Positions 24,528 through 32,768 of a stretch of 64,000 nt of DNA are shown here, piece after piece (position 1 is the stretch's first letter; the number at the start of each line of letters is the position of its first letter). Location of the stretch: contig DATKRO010000089.1 in the NCBI GenBank assembly GCA_035532115.1, forward strand, positions 1 to 64,000, given 5' to 3'. The notes beneath the pieces are model-generated. The model searched no databases. It was not told the DNA's origin and worked only from the letters and a program-made list of their open reading frames with translations. Source of the DNA: Acaudatibacter sp035532115. Its GTDB lineage: Bacteria > Pseudomonadota > Alphaproteobacteria > Caulobacterales > Caulobacteraceae. The position numbers and the translations under genes were made by a program.

Positions 24528-25157
24528 TCAGACGAGTTGCGCTTTTCTGAGCGTGCGGAAGGCCCGGATCACCCGCTGAAGCTTGTGCTCGGCCGAGCGG
24601 TCGCCGCCGTTGGCGTCGGGATGGCAACGCTTCAGCAGCTCCGTATAGCGGCGCCGGATCTTCGGCCCGTCGGCGGTGGCGTCGAGATCCAGATCGGCGA
24701 GGGCGTTGCGCTCCAGCCGCCCAAGGCGCTTGTCGTAGGCGGCCTTCTCCGCCTCGGCGCGCGCCTGGCTTTGGCCGAACAGGCCGAAGGCGTCGCGGAA
24801 GAACCCCCGCGAAGCCGCGGCCGCGGCTTCGCGCGAGCCGCGTCCAGCCTTGAACGACCAGATCGGCCGGCCTCCGGTGACCGTCTCCTCGGCTTGACGG
24901 GCGCGGATCTGCGCCTCGCTCATGCCGGCGAAGAAGTTCCAGCCGCGGTTGTACTCGGCCGCATGCGCCTGGCAGAACCAGTAGTGCTCGTCGAGGAGAT
25001 CGCGCGACTTCGGCGCCCGCGCCACCCCGGCCGACCGGCAGCCCGGGTGGTCGCAGACCCGCTCGCCGGACCGCAGCGCGGCCGCCTCGTCGGCCGGCGG
25101 CGGCGGTCGCACGCGGATGTCCACGAACCGGGGGCGATATTGAAAGCCGGTCTTCAT
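24528..25157 (-). CDS. J-domain protein with N-terminal cysteine/histidine module
   Basis: A 209-residue cytoplasmic protein. The N-terminal half contains ERVCDHPGCRSAGVARAPKSRD and HYWFCQAHAAEYNRGWNFFAGM, a C-x4-C...C-x2-H arrangement likely to bind zinc. The last ~65 residues form a J-domain in which the HPD motif is kept (YTELLKRCHPDANGG). It is the usual alphaproteobacterial neighbour of cobS and bolA. ATG at 25157 is chosen over an upstream in-frame extension because the protein family begins with this PRFxDIRV-like segment. It is divergent from bolA with 67 bp between. Confidence 0.86.
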   Translation of the reverse strand: MKTGFQYRPRFVDIRVRPPPPADEAAALRSGERVCDHPGCRSAGVARAPKSRDLLDEHYWFCQAHAAEYNRGWNFFAGMSEAQIRARQAEETVTGGRPIWSFKAGRGSREAAAAASRGFFRDAFGLFGQSQARAEAEKAAYDKRLGRLERNALADLDLDATADGPKIRRRYTELLKRCHPDANGGDRSAEHKLQRVIRAFRTLRKAQLV

Positions 25158-25224
25158 TGGGCGAAGTATGGAGGCGAACTTTTGCCGATCAAGAATTGAC
25201 AGCCCGCGAATTGGGAGGCGGAAT

Positions 25225-25500
25225 ATGGGGAGTGTCACGGACGCCATGCGGCGCAAACTGATGGCCGCCTTCTCCCCCACGCGCCTCGACATCGACGACG
25301 ACTCCGCCCGGCACGCCGGTCATGCCGGGGCCGGGCCGGGCGGCGAAAGCCATTTCAGCGTGACTATCGAATCCGCCGCTTTTGCTGGCGCGACGCGCCT
25401 GCAGCGCCAGCGCCTCGTGCACGGCGCCCTCGCCGAGGAACTGGCCGGCCCCGTGCACGCCCTCGCCATCACCGCCCTTGCGCCGGGCGAGGACCGGTGA
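25225..25500 (+). CDS. bolA: BolA family protein
   Basis: A 91-residue protein with the BolA fold: helix KLMAAFSPTRLDIDDDSARHAGHAG, then ESHFSVTIESAAFAGATRLQRQRLVHGALAEEL and VHALAITALAP. The conserved H of HFSV and the RH.V pattern (RLVH) that help ligate Fe-S clusters with monothiol glutaredoxins are present. BolA proteins act in Fe-S trafficking and stress response. The ATG has GGGAGG about 7 nt upstream. Its 3' end is 7 bp from the convergent response regulator. Confidence 0.93.
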   Translation: MGSVTDAMRRKLMAAFSPTRLDIDDDSARHAGHAGAGPGGESHFSVTIESAAFAGATRLQRQRLVHGALAEELAGPVHALAITALAPGEDR

Positions 25501-25507
25501 GCACGCG

Positions 25508-25891
25508 TCAGCTCGCCGTGGCGCTCAGCGCCTGGTTCAGCGCCTTGGCCAGGTCGCCGGCGCGGAACGGCTTCTGCAGCACCGGGGCGCCGCGATCTAC
25601 CTCGCGAAGACCGGCCTCCCCGTAGCCGGTGGAGAAAATCGCTGGTACGCCCTTCTCCCGCAGCGCGTCGGCGACGGCGAAGACTGGCTGGCCAGCCAGG
25701 TTGACGTCGAGCAATGCCGCGTCGATGCCGATCTCCGTGCGCGCCAGGCTGAGCGCGGCGTCCAGCGCATGCACCGGCCCCACCACCGCGCACCCCAGCT
25801 CCTCGAGCATGTCCTCGACCAGCATGGCGATCATCATCTCGTCTTCCACCACCAGGACGCGGCGGCCCCTCAGCGCGGCGTTTTCGTTCAT
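25508..25891 (-). CDS. Receiver-only response regulator
   Basis: A 127-residue protein consisting of one receiver domain: acidic pocket VVEDEMMIAMLVEDML, phosphoacceptor Asp in AALLDVNLAGQ, Thr/Ser-equivalent IFSTGYGE and Lys in LQKPF. There is no output domain. The ...VEDE..IA..LED.LE..G..VVGP sequence is typical of the single-domain regulators paired with HWE-type kinases in alphaproteobacteria. No kinase gene is adjacent. ATG at 25891 starts the domain cleanly; an upstream in-frame start at 25939 is possible. Confidence 0.88.
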   Translation of the reverse strand: MNENAALRGRRVLVVEDEMMIAMLVEDMLEELGCAVVGPVHALDAALSLARTEIGIDAALLDVNLAGQPVFAVADALREKGVPAIFSTGYGEAGLREVDRGAPVLQKPFRAGDLAKALNQALSATAS

Positions 25892-26043
25892 GCCGTTGGA
25901 CTCCGGTTTCCGCGACCAATAGCTAGCCTGTGGCGGCATGTCGCAGCTTAGGCCCGCCGAGCCGTCGCAACAATGCGGTTAATCGTGAACGGCGTTTACA
26001 TAAAGGCGAACTGCGGGCGCCGGTCCGGCGGCGCTGCGCCGGT

Positions 26044-27333
26044 TCAGACCTCGCCTTCTTGCTGCAGCGGCGGACTGACGCGCAGGGCGGTGATCTGGTT
26101 GCGCTGCCGGCGCAGCACCTGGAAGCGGTGATCGTGGAAAATGAAAATCTGGCCCGGCTCGGGAATGGTCTGGGCCTCGTGGATCACCAGGCCGGCCACG
26201 GTCACGGCGTGTTCGTCGGGCAGGTTCCAGTCGAGGGCGCGATTGAGGTCGCGGATGGCCACCGCGCCATCGACGACGACGGTCCCGTCCGGCTGGCGGC
26301 GCAGCCCCTCGATCGCCCGGTCATGCTCGTCCTCGATCTCGCCGACGATCTCCTCGAGGATGTCCTCGAGCGTGACCAGCCCCTGCAGAGCGCCATATTC
26401 GTCCACCACCAGGGCGAAATGGGTGCGCCGCTTCAGGAAGGCGTTCAGTTGGTCCTTCAGATTAGTGGTTTCGGGAATGAACCAGGGTTCGCCGGCGATG
26501 CCGCCGACGTCGAGGCCGTGCAGGTCGGGCGTGGCCGCCATGGCGCGGGCAAGGTCCTTGGCGTGCAGCACGCCGACGACGTTCTCGGGGTCGTGCCGGT
26601 AGAGCGGCAGTCGCGTGAACTGGCTTTCCAGCGCCGCGCGGATGATGTCGCGCGCCGGGGCGTCGGCGTCGAGCATGACGATCTGGCGCCGATGCACCAT
26701 GACCTCGCCCACGTCGAGTTCGGAGAGGTCGAGGACCCCGCCCAGCATGCGCCGGTCGCGGCTCTCCACCAGGCCTTCGGCGTGGTGGTATTCCACGGCG
26801 CCGCGGATCTCCTCGTGCGCGGCGAGCACGTCGCTCGCCATGTCCAGCCCGACGCCGAAGAGGCTCAGGGTGCGGCGCACGACCCACTGGATGGCGTAGA
26901 TGACCGGCCCCAGCAACCGCACCACCACGAGCATCGGGCCGGAGAGCGCGCGGGCGACGTCGTCGGCGCGCACGATGGCCAGGGTCTTGGGCAGGACCTC
27001 GACGAAGACCACCACCAGCAGGGTCATGACGCCGGTGGCGATCGCGACGCCCAGGGCGCCGGGCGCCACCCGCGTGATGATCACGGTGGCGAGCGCGGAG
27101 GCGAAGATGTTCAGTACGTTGTAGCCGATCAGCACCGCGCCGATCATCGTCTCCTGGTCGGAGATAAGCCGGTTGACGCGGGCCGCGCCCCGATCGCCCT
27201 CCCGCTCCAGCTGGTGCATGCGCCCGCGGCTCGCCCGGGTGAGCGCCGTCTCGGCCGCCGAGAACACCGCCGAGACGGCGAGCAGAGCCAGGATGAAAGG
27301 GGCCGCGGCAAGCAGCGCGGTCACGAGGCTCAT
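26044..27333 (-). CDS. CorC/HlyC-type transporter-associated CBS protein (CNNM/DUF21 family)
   Basis: A 429-residue inner-membrane protein. The N-terminal DUF21/CNNM transmembrane domain (residues ~1-190; FSAAETALTRASRGRMHQLE, LIGYNVLNIFASALAT, VEVLPKTLAI) is followed by a CBS pair (VMVHRRQIVMLDAD; HFALVVDEYGALQGLVTLEDILEEIVGEIEDEHD) and a C-terminal CorC_HlyC domain (DGAVAIRDLNRALDWNLP). Family members are linked to Mg/Co efflux. Its ATG overlaps the aroB stop by 4 nt, so it is the third gene of an aroK-aroB-corC operon, an arrangement seen in related genera. Confidence 0.93.
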   Translation of the reverse strand: MSLVTALLAAAPFILALLAVSAVFSAAETALTRASRGRMHQLEREGDRGAARVNRLISDQETMIGAVLIGYNVLNIFASALATVIITRVAPGALGVAIATGVMTLLVVVFVEVLPKTLAIVRADDVARALSGPMLVVVRLLGPVIYAIQWVVRRTLSLFGVGLDMASDVLAAHEEIRGAVEYHHAEGLVESRDRRMLGGVLDLSELDVGEVMVHRRQIVMLDADAPARDIIRAALESQFTRLPLYRHDPENVVGVLHAKDLARAMAATPDLHGLDVGGIAGEPWFIPETTNLKDQLNAFLKRRTHFALVVDEYGALQGLVTLEDILEEIVGEIEDEHDRAIEGLRRQPDGTVVVDGAVAIRDLNRALDWNLPDEHAVTVAGLVIHEAQTIPEPGQIFIFHDHRFQVLRRQRNQITALRVSPPLQQEGEV

Positions 27334-28442
27334 GCAGCGGCTCCCTCGCCGACCAGGAAGCGGCGCAGCGCCTCGACGTCAGCGTTCCTCGCGACGAACG
27401 CCTCGCCGAGCCGGCGGACGAGGACCAGGGTCGGGGCGCCGCCTTCCGCCTTCTTGTCCTGGAGCATGTGGCCGATGAGGGCGGCGGCGCGGAACGGCCC
27501 CCCGGCGATCTCGCAGAGGCGAGTCGGCAGGCTGGCGGCCGCCACGGCGCGAGCTGCCCGTTCCGCATCCTGGCCCGGGCAGACGCCGAGCGCCACCGAG
27601 AAGCGGAACGCCAGCGCACAGCCCAGGCCCACCGCCTCGCCATGCTTCAGCGTCTCGGAAAACCCGGTCTCGGCCTCGAGGGCGTGGGCGAAGGTATGGC
27701 CGAGGTTGAGCAACGCCCGGCGGCCGGCCTCGCGCTCGTCCTCGGCGACGATCTGCGCCTTCATAGCGACGCAGCCGGCCACCGCGTGCGACAGGGCGGC
27801 GGGATCCAGGTCCAGCACCGCCGGCCCGTTCACCTCCAGCCATTCGAACAAGCCGAGGTCGCCCAGGAGGCCGTACTTCAGAACTTCGCCGTAGCCGCAG
27901 CTGAGCTCGCGCCGAGGCAGCGTATCCAGCATGGCGAGGTCCGCGAGCACCAAGCGCGGCTGGTGGAAGGCGCCGACGAGGTTCTTGCCGCGCGCGGTGT
28001 CGATGGCGGTCTTGCCGCCCACCGAGGAGTCGACCTGCGCCAGCAGCGTGGTCGGGATCTGCACATAGTCCAAACCGCGCTTGAGGATCGCCGCGGCAAA
28101 GCCGGCGAGGTCGCCCACCACGCCGCCGCCGAAGGCGACGACGACGTCGCCCCGGTCCAGTTCGAGCGCCAGCAGCCGATCGCAGAGCTGCTCAAGTCCC
28201 GCGAAACTCTTGGCTGTCTCGCCCGGTGCGATCACCACCGGCAGGACGGCGACGCCGCCCGCCTCCAGCGCCCCGGCGAGTCGCGCCCCGTGCAGGCCGC
28301 TGACGGTCTCGTCCATGACCACCGCCGCGCGCCCGCGCCTCAGCAGAGGGCGCAGGTGCTCGCCGGCCCTGTCCACGAGGCCCCGGCCGATCAGCACGTC
28401 GTAGGGCGCCGCGGCCAGGTCGACGCGGATGGTCGTGATCAC
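27330..28442 (-). CDS. aroB: 3-dehydroquinate synthase
   Basis: NAD- and metal-dependent second enzyme of the shikimate pathway. The 370-residue product shows the nucleotide-binding GGGVVGDLAGFAA, the PTTLLAQVDSSVGGKTAID signature, KNLVGAFHQPRLVLAD and the metal ligands in RALLNLGHTFAHALE and LKHGEAVGLG. It overlaps aroK by 4 nt and corC by 4 nt, which indicates translational coupling of the three. Confidence 0.97.
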   Translation of the reverse strand: MITTIRVDLAAAPYDVLIGRGLVDRAGEHLRPLLRRGRAAVVMDETVSGLHGARLAGALEAGGVAVLPVVIAPGETAKSFAGLEQLCDRLLALELDRGDVVVAFGGGVVGDLAGFAAAILKRGLDYVQIPTTLLAQVDSSVGGKTAIDTARGKNLVGAFHQPRLVLADLAMLDTLPRRELSCGYGEVLKYGLLGDLGLFEWLEVNGPAVLDLDPAALSHAVAGCVAMKAQIVAEDEREAGRRALLNLGHTFAHALEAETGFSETLKHGEAVGLGCALAFRFSVALGVCPGQDAERAARAVAAASLPTRLCEIAGGPFRAAALIGHMLQDKKAEGGAPTLVLVRRLGEAFVARNADVEALRRFLVGEGAAA

Positions 28443-28984
28443 GGAGGCGTCCCCCGATGCTCGGCCAGCGCCTTCAGGATCGCCTCGACGGCGACATGGT
28501 GCGACCCATCGCCGGTCTCGACCACGACGTCGGCCTCGGCGTAGGCCGGATAGCGCTCGCGCGCCTGCAGGTTCAGCGCCTCCAGCGGATCCTTGCCGGC
28601 GAGGAGCGGGCGGGTCTCCTTGCGCCCGACCCGCCTCGCCAGAACCTCGATGTCGGCCTTGAGCCAGACCGAGACCGCCTTCTCCTTGATGAGCCGGCGC
28701 GTCTCGGCGTTCATGAAGGCCCCACCGCCGGTGGCCAGCACGTGCGGCGGCTCGGCCAGCAACCGCGCGATCACCCTGCGTTCACCATCGCGAAACGCCT
28801 GCTCGCCATATTGCTCGAAGATCTCGGGGATCGGACGGCCGGCGGCCGCCTCGACCTCCGCATCGGCGTCGCGGAACGGCATGCCCAGCGCCGCGGCCAG
28901 GCGCCGGCCGACGCTGCTCTTGCCAACGCCCGACAGCCCGACGAGGGCGACGGTCCTGCTGGTCTGGGCGGAGTGGGTGGACAT
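28439..28984 (-). CDS. aroK: Shikimate kinase
   Basis: Phosphorylates shikimate at O3 with ATP. The 181-residue product has Walker A LVGLSGVGKSSVG (residues ~14-26), the DxD metal/substrate motif FRDADAEVE, the shikimate-binding arginine and GGGAF (VLATGGGAFMNAETRRLI) and the LID arginine RKETRPLL. ATG at 28984 is chosen by protein length; the same CATG tetranucleotide also supplies the xerD start on the other strand, so the two divergent starts overlap by 2 bp. Any aroK promoter must lie inside xerD coding sequence. Confidence 0.94.
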   Translation of the reverse strand: MSTHSAQTSRTVALVGLSGVGKSSVGRRLAAALGMPFRDADAEVEAAAGRPIPEIFEQYGEQAFRDGERRVIARLLAEPPHVLATGGGAFMNAETRRLIKEKAVSVWLKADIEVLARRVGRKETRPLLAGKDPLEALNLQARERYPAYAEADVVVETGDGSHHVAVEAILKALAEHRGTPP

Positions 28985-29951
28985 GTCCGAGAACCGCTTA
29001 GCACGGCGCGCCCCCCGCCCGCCAACTTCAGCGCGGGCCGCCGGCTGGATCGAGGCCTTCCTGGAAATGCTGGCGGCCGAGCGCGCCGCGGCGGCCAACA
29101 CCTTGAAAGCCTACCGGAAAGACCTCGGCGACGCCGACGCATGGCTCGGCGGTCGCGGCGGCGATCTGGCGCGCGCCACGCCTGAGGAGATCGAGGCATA
29201 CTTCGCCAGCCTCGGCGCATGCGGCCTCGCCTCCGCCACGGCGGCGCGCCGGCGCGCCGCCATGCGCCAGTTCTACCGTTTCGTGCTCGGCGAAGGCTGG
29301 CGGGGCGACGATCCCTCGCGGCGCGTGGAAGCACCGCAGCGCGGCCGGCCGCTGCCAAGGGTGCTGACGCGCCAGGAGGTCGACGCGCTGATCGCGGCGG
29401 CGGGCGCCAGGGACGGCGCCGCGGGCCTGCGCTTGGCGGCCATGATCGAGCTCGCCTACGCTTCCGGCTTGCGCGTGGCCGAACTGACCGGTCTCGCGCT
29501 CGCCGCAGTCGCGGGCGACCCGGCCTATCTGATCGTGCGCGGCAAGGGCGGCAAGGAGAGGCTGGCGCCGCTGAACGGCGCCGCCCGGACCGCGGTGAAG
29601 GCCTACCTTTCGGTTCGCGGGTCGTTTCTGCCCAGGGGGGCGAAGGACAGCCCCTGGCTCTTTCCGTCGCGCGGACGCGGCGGACGGTTGACGGCTCGGC
29701 GCTTCGCCCAGCTGCTGCGCGCAGCCGCCGAAGCGGCCCGCGTCGATCCCGCCAGGGTCAGCCCGCACGTGCTGCGCCACGCCTTCGCCACTCATCTGCT
29801 CGAAGGCGGCGCGGACCTGCGCGTGGTGCAGACCCTCCTCGGCCACGCCGATATCGCCACGACGCAAATCTACACCCACGTCACCCAGGATCGCCTGCGC
29901 GAGGTGGTCGAGACCAGGCATCCGCTCGGCCGGCGCGCTGCGCCTGGCTGA
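28983..29951 (+). CDS. xerD: Site-specific tyrosine recombinase XerD
   Basis: A 322-residue recombinase that resolves chromosome dimers at dif with XerC. The N-terminal SAM-like domain (WIEAFLEMLAAERAAAANTLKAYRKDL) is followed by the catalytic domain with Arg in YASGLRVAELTGL, Lys in VRGKGGKERLAPL, HxxR in SPHVLRHAFATHLLEGGADLRVVQTLLGHADI and the nucleophile Tyr in TTQIYTHVT. Length and lack of nearby phage genes fit a housekeeping Xer protein rather than an integrase. The ATG is within the aroK start; GGAG and GGTGG in aroK coding sequence may serve as ribosome binding site. Confidence 0.92.
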   Translation: MSENRLARRAPRPPTSARAAGWIEAFLEMLAAERAAAANTLKAYRKDLGDADAWLGGRGGDLARATPEEIEAYFASLGACGLASATAARRRAAMRQFYRFVLGEGWRGDDPSRRVEAPQRGRPLPRVLTRQEVDALIAAAGARDGAAGLRLAAMIELAYASGLRVAELTGLALAAVAGDPAYLIVRGKGGKERLAPLNGAARTAVKAYLSVRGSFLPRGAKDSPWLFPSRGRGGRLTARRFAQLLRAAAEAARVDPARVSPHVLRHAFATHLLEGGADLRVVQTLLGHADIATTQIYTHVTQDRLREVVETRHPLGRRAAPG

Positions 29952-29967
29952 TGCGAAGGCCCGGCGG

Positions 29968-30330
29968 TCAGGCCGCGCCCGCTCCGCGCCCCTGCTTCTC
30001 CAGGATCTCGTCGAGAACGAACTGATAATAGGTCATCGCCTCGCTGACCGAGAACCGGTCGCGCAGGAACTCGATCTGCGGCGCGCCGGCCTGCACCGAA
30101 TCCGGCTTCATGTTCGCCCCCATGGCCGGCCAGCGCAGCATCCTGGGGAACTGGCGCCCGCGCATGGCGACCGTCTCGGTCTTCACCTCCGGATGAAGCT
30201 CGGCGAAGCGCAGGTAGGCCTCGGCCGACGCGCGCACCGCGTCGGCGCCGCGACCCGCGCGCATCGCCGCGAACGCCGCCTCGACCTTCTGGCGCAGCTC
30301 GGGGTTGGCGATGTCGGCCGCGCGCGCCAT
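29968..30330 (-). CDS. Small conserved-looking protein, unknown, third gene of a monooxygenase operon
   Basis: A 120-residue soluble protein, helical, without signal peptide. The N-terminal half reads like a helical hairpin (LRQKVEAAFAAMRAGRGADAVRASAEAYLRFAELHPEV) and the C-terminal part has PQIEFLRDRFSVSEAMTYYQFVLDEILEKQ. No family is recognised. It starts 12 bp after the luciferase-like gene with AAGGG 9 nt before the ATG, so it is almost certainly cotranscribed and may be a small subunit or chaperone for one of the two upstream oxygenases. Confidence 0.65.
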   Translation of the reverse strand: MARAADIANPELRQKVEAAFAAMRAGRGADAVRASAEAYLRFAELHPEVKTETVAMRGRQFPRMLRWPAMGANMKPDSVQAGAPQIEFLRDRFSVSEAMTYYQFVLDEILEKQGRGAGAA

Positions 30331-30341
30331 GCGTCAGCCCT

Positions 30342-31589
30342 TCAGATCGAGGCGTTGATCGGGAAGTCGACGCCCTTCAGCTGGTCGGCGCGCCAGGGCT
30401 GCTGGAGGGTGCGGTGCCGCTCCTTGAACTCCGGCAGCAGCTCTTTGCCGAACCGTTCGATGGATTCCATGATGTGCTCGTGCTTGCGGTCGCCGCACTG
30501 GGCCACGAAGATCATCACGTCCAGGTGCTGCGCCTCGTATTTCAACAAGGTCCGGCGCAGGGACTCGCTGGTCCCGATGGCGTTGCCGCTGCGCGCGGCG
30601 CGGTAGAGCGCCTTCTGAATCTCGTCGGCGGGCTCGCCGCCGGCGATCTCCTCGGGCGAGAGGAAGCCGCCGCGCTGCGCCTGCGCCTGGGCGGTCTCGC
30701 CGGAGCGAACCAGGAAGTCGCGATGGACGTTGGCTCTGCCCGGCTGGTGCGCCCCGCCGGAGGCCGGGTTGTAGTAGTAGCCGAGCGAATAGGAGAAGAA
30801 GGCCGGCCCGTTGGCGCTGCGCCGCATCGCCTCGGCGTCGCTGTCGGCCATCATGAAGGTGTTCAGCACCGCCAGCGCCGGATTGATGGCGTGGCCGATG
30901 GGCATCAGCTCCTCGCGCACCAGCCGGTAGTATTCGAGCGCCCGCTCGCCGAGCTCCTCCGGCGTCTCGAAGCCGAAGCCGAGCGAGCCCATGCCGAGGC
31001 GGGCCGCCACCATGGTGGTCTCGCGCCGCGACGCCGCGATCCAGAGCGGCGGGTGCGGCCTCTGCAGCGGCTTGGGGATGACGTTGCGCGCCGGCATCGA
31101 GAAGAACTCGCCCTCGAAGCCCTTGTAGGGCGTCTCGACCATCATGTTGGCGATCTCGCGCGTCGCCTCCTCCCACATGGCCTTCTTCAGCCGCCGCTCG
31201 ACGCCAAAGCCGCCGAGCTCCGTTTCCGAGGCGGATTCGCCGGAGCCGAACTCGACGCGGCCGCCCGAGAGAATGTCGAGCGCCGCGATCCGCTCGGCCA
31301 CCCGCGCCGGATGGTTGTAGCCGGGCGGCGTCAGCACGATGCCGTGGCCGAGGCGAATGTTCTTGGTGCGCTGCGACAGCGCCGCCATCATCAGCTCCGG
31401 CGCGCTGGAGTGGGAGTATTCCTCGAGGAAGTGATGCTCGACCTCGAAGACGTAGTCGAAGCCGAGGGAATCGGCGAGCGCCACCTGCTCGAGCATATCG
31501 TGGTAGATGCGCCGCTCGTCGTCGGGATTCCAATCGTCGCGATCAGCCGGCTTGGGCAGCTGCAGTTCGTAGAACAGGCCGAACTTCAT
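30342..31589 (-). CDS. Luciferase-like (LLM class) flavin-dependent monooxygenase
   Basis: A 415-residue TIM-barrel oxidoreductase of the bacterial luciferase superfamily that would use reduced FMN and oxygen. Evidence is the N-terminal MKFGLFYELQLP, LADSLGFDYVFEVEHHF, RLGHGIVLTPPGYNHPARVAERIAALDILSGGRVEFGSG, PHPPLWIAAS and a long C-terminal helix region. The EHHF motif is the one used in the luciferase active site. Its ATG overlaps the stop of the ferritin-like gene (ATGA), so they are translationally coupled. Substrate unknown; the flavin reductase partner is not in the window. Confidence 0.88.
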   Translation of the reverse strand: MKFGLFYELQLPKPADRDDWNPDDERRIYHDMLEQVALADSLGFDYVFEVEHHFLEEYSHSSAPELMMAALSQRTKNIRLGHGIVLTPPGYNHPARVAERIAALDILSGGRVEFGSGESASETELGGFGVERRLKKAMWEEATREIANMMVETPYKGFEGEFFSMPARNVIPKPLQRPHPPLWIAASRRETTMVAARLGMGSLGFGFETPEELGERALEYYRLVREELMPIGHAINPALAVLNTFMMADSDAEAMRRSANGPAFFSYSLGYYYNPASGGAHQPGRANVHRDFLVRSGETAQAQAQRGGFLSPEEIAGGEPADEIQKALYRAARSGNAIGTSESLRRTLLKYEAQHLDVMIFVAQCGDRKHEHIMESIERFGKELLPEFKERHRTLQQPWRADQLKGVDFPINASI

Positions 31590-32614
31590 GCCACGGTCGC
31601 CGCGTCGGCGAGGGCGTCGAAGCGCTTCGAGAGGGCCGCGCCGTCCGGATGGCGCTTCAGACACGCCGCCACCAGGTCGCGGGCGGCCTGGCGCTGGGCG
31701 CGCGGCACGTCGTCGGCGTTCCAGGCGACGATCCTGGACCACACCGGGTCGATGAAGGCGCGCCCCTGCACCAGGCCCTGCGGCGTCTTGAAGTGAAAGC
31801 TGCGCAGTTCGGAAACGAACAGCTGCAGATAGGCCACGTGCGAGGCCTCGTCCTGGCGGATCTGGTCGATGATGGTCGCGGCGCGCTCGGCGTCGGCGCG
31901 CCGGTCCGGGAACGCCTCGGGATCGCGCATCAAGGCGACGTTGAAGGCGAAGCCACGTTCGGCCCTGATCTCGATCATCAGCACGTTCATCAGCTGCTTG
32001 ATCAGCGCCTCGTGCGGCGCCGGAATCTGCGGCATCTCGCGCCCGTCCGCGCCCGGCCGGCCGGACCGCTCGGGAATCTCCGGGATCGGATGGGCGTTCT
32101 CGCCCAGCACGAGGTCGCGCGCCAGATACCACATCCGGTCGTGCGCCCCGATCTCGCTCGTCCCGTCGCCGCCCTCGTCCAGGCCATGCGCGACGAAGAG
32201 GCCCCTGTTCAGATGTGCGGTCGCGGTCTCGGTCAGATCCTCCTCGACGAGTGGCTGGAAGTCGGGCGCGGTGATCGTCGCCAGCATCCTGCCGCGGCCC
32301 TCGATGATCCCGGTGGTGGTGAGGGTGTTCCAGAGCGGCAGGGTGACGCCGGCCGCCAGCAGCAGCTTCATCTGGGCGAGACTCGGGAAGTGCGGTTCGC
32401 GCAGGATGCGCGTGGAGGCGTCGATCAGCTCGCCGCCGTGGCGCTGCAGCCTGTCCCGCCAGGCCCGGATCGCCGGCCAGCGGCCAAGGGTGCGCGGCGA
32501 GACATAGGCGCCCTGCGCATCGTAGCCGCCGTGCAGACGGCGTGCGCCGAACGAGTTGACCCGTGCGAACGGCGGATCGGAAAGTATCTCCTCGGTGGAA
32601 TAGACGAGCTGCAT
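31586..32614 (-). CDS. Ferritin-like putative diiron protein
   Basis: A 342-residue soluble helical protein. Possible iron ligands recur at helix spacing: Glu124/125 and Glu129 with His134 (LVEEDLTETATAHLNRG), His158 (AHDRMWYLARD), Glu215/219 (LMIEIRAERG) and a clear ExxH at Glu256-His259 (IRQDEASHVAYL). This is the pattern of ferritin-like four-helix oxygenases or oxidases such as the AurF and long-chain aldehyde families, but the exact family is not identified. It is the first gene of the operon with the luciferase-like monooxygenase and the small protein. It has a weak ribosome binding site. A divergent SDR gene starts 154 bp away. Confidence 0.68.
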   Translation of the reverse strand: MQLVYSTEEILSDPPFARVNSFGARRLHGGYDAQGAYVSPRTLGRWPAIRAWRDRLQRHGGELIDASTRILREPHFPSLAQMKLLLAAGVTLPLWNTLTTTGIIEGRGRMLATITAPDFQPLVEEDLTETATAHLNRGLFVAHGLDEGGDGTSEIGAHDRMWYLARDLVLGENAHPIPEIPERSGRPGADGREMPQIPAPHEALIKQLMNVLMIEIRAERGFAFNVALMRDPEAFPDRRADAERAATIIDQIRQDEASHVAYLQLFVSELRSFHFKTPQGLVQGRAFIDPVWSRIVAWNADDVPRAQRQAARDLVAACLKRHPDGAALSKRFDALADAATVA

Positions 32615-32768
32615 CGTGAGGCTCTTTCAAAATGTCCAAATGCGGCGCGTGGCGGCGCCGGACCATCCATAATCCCGCGCCTGCGACCTTCCAAGTTCGC
32701 AGCCGCCGGGACGGGCCGGCCGCATCTTTCCTGGACTTCCGCGGCGTCGCCGCCCACCTGATGACCCC

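Noticed and set aside
28983..29951. Phage or island integrase
   Set aside because: Length, motifs and the conserved aroK neighbourhood fit chromosomal XerD; no attachment sites or phage genes are nearby.
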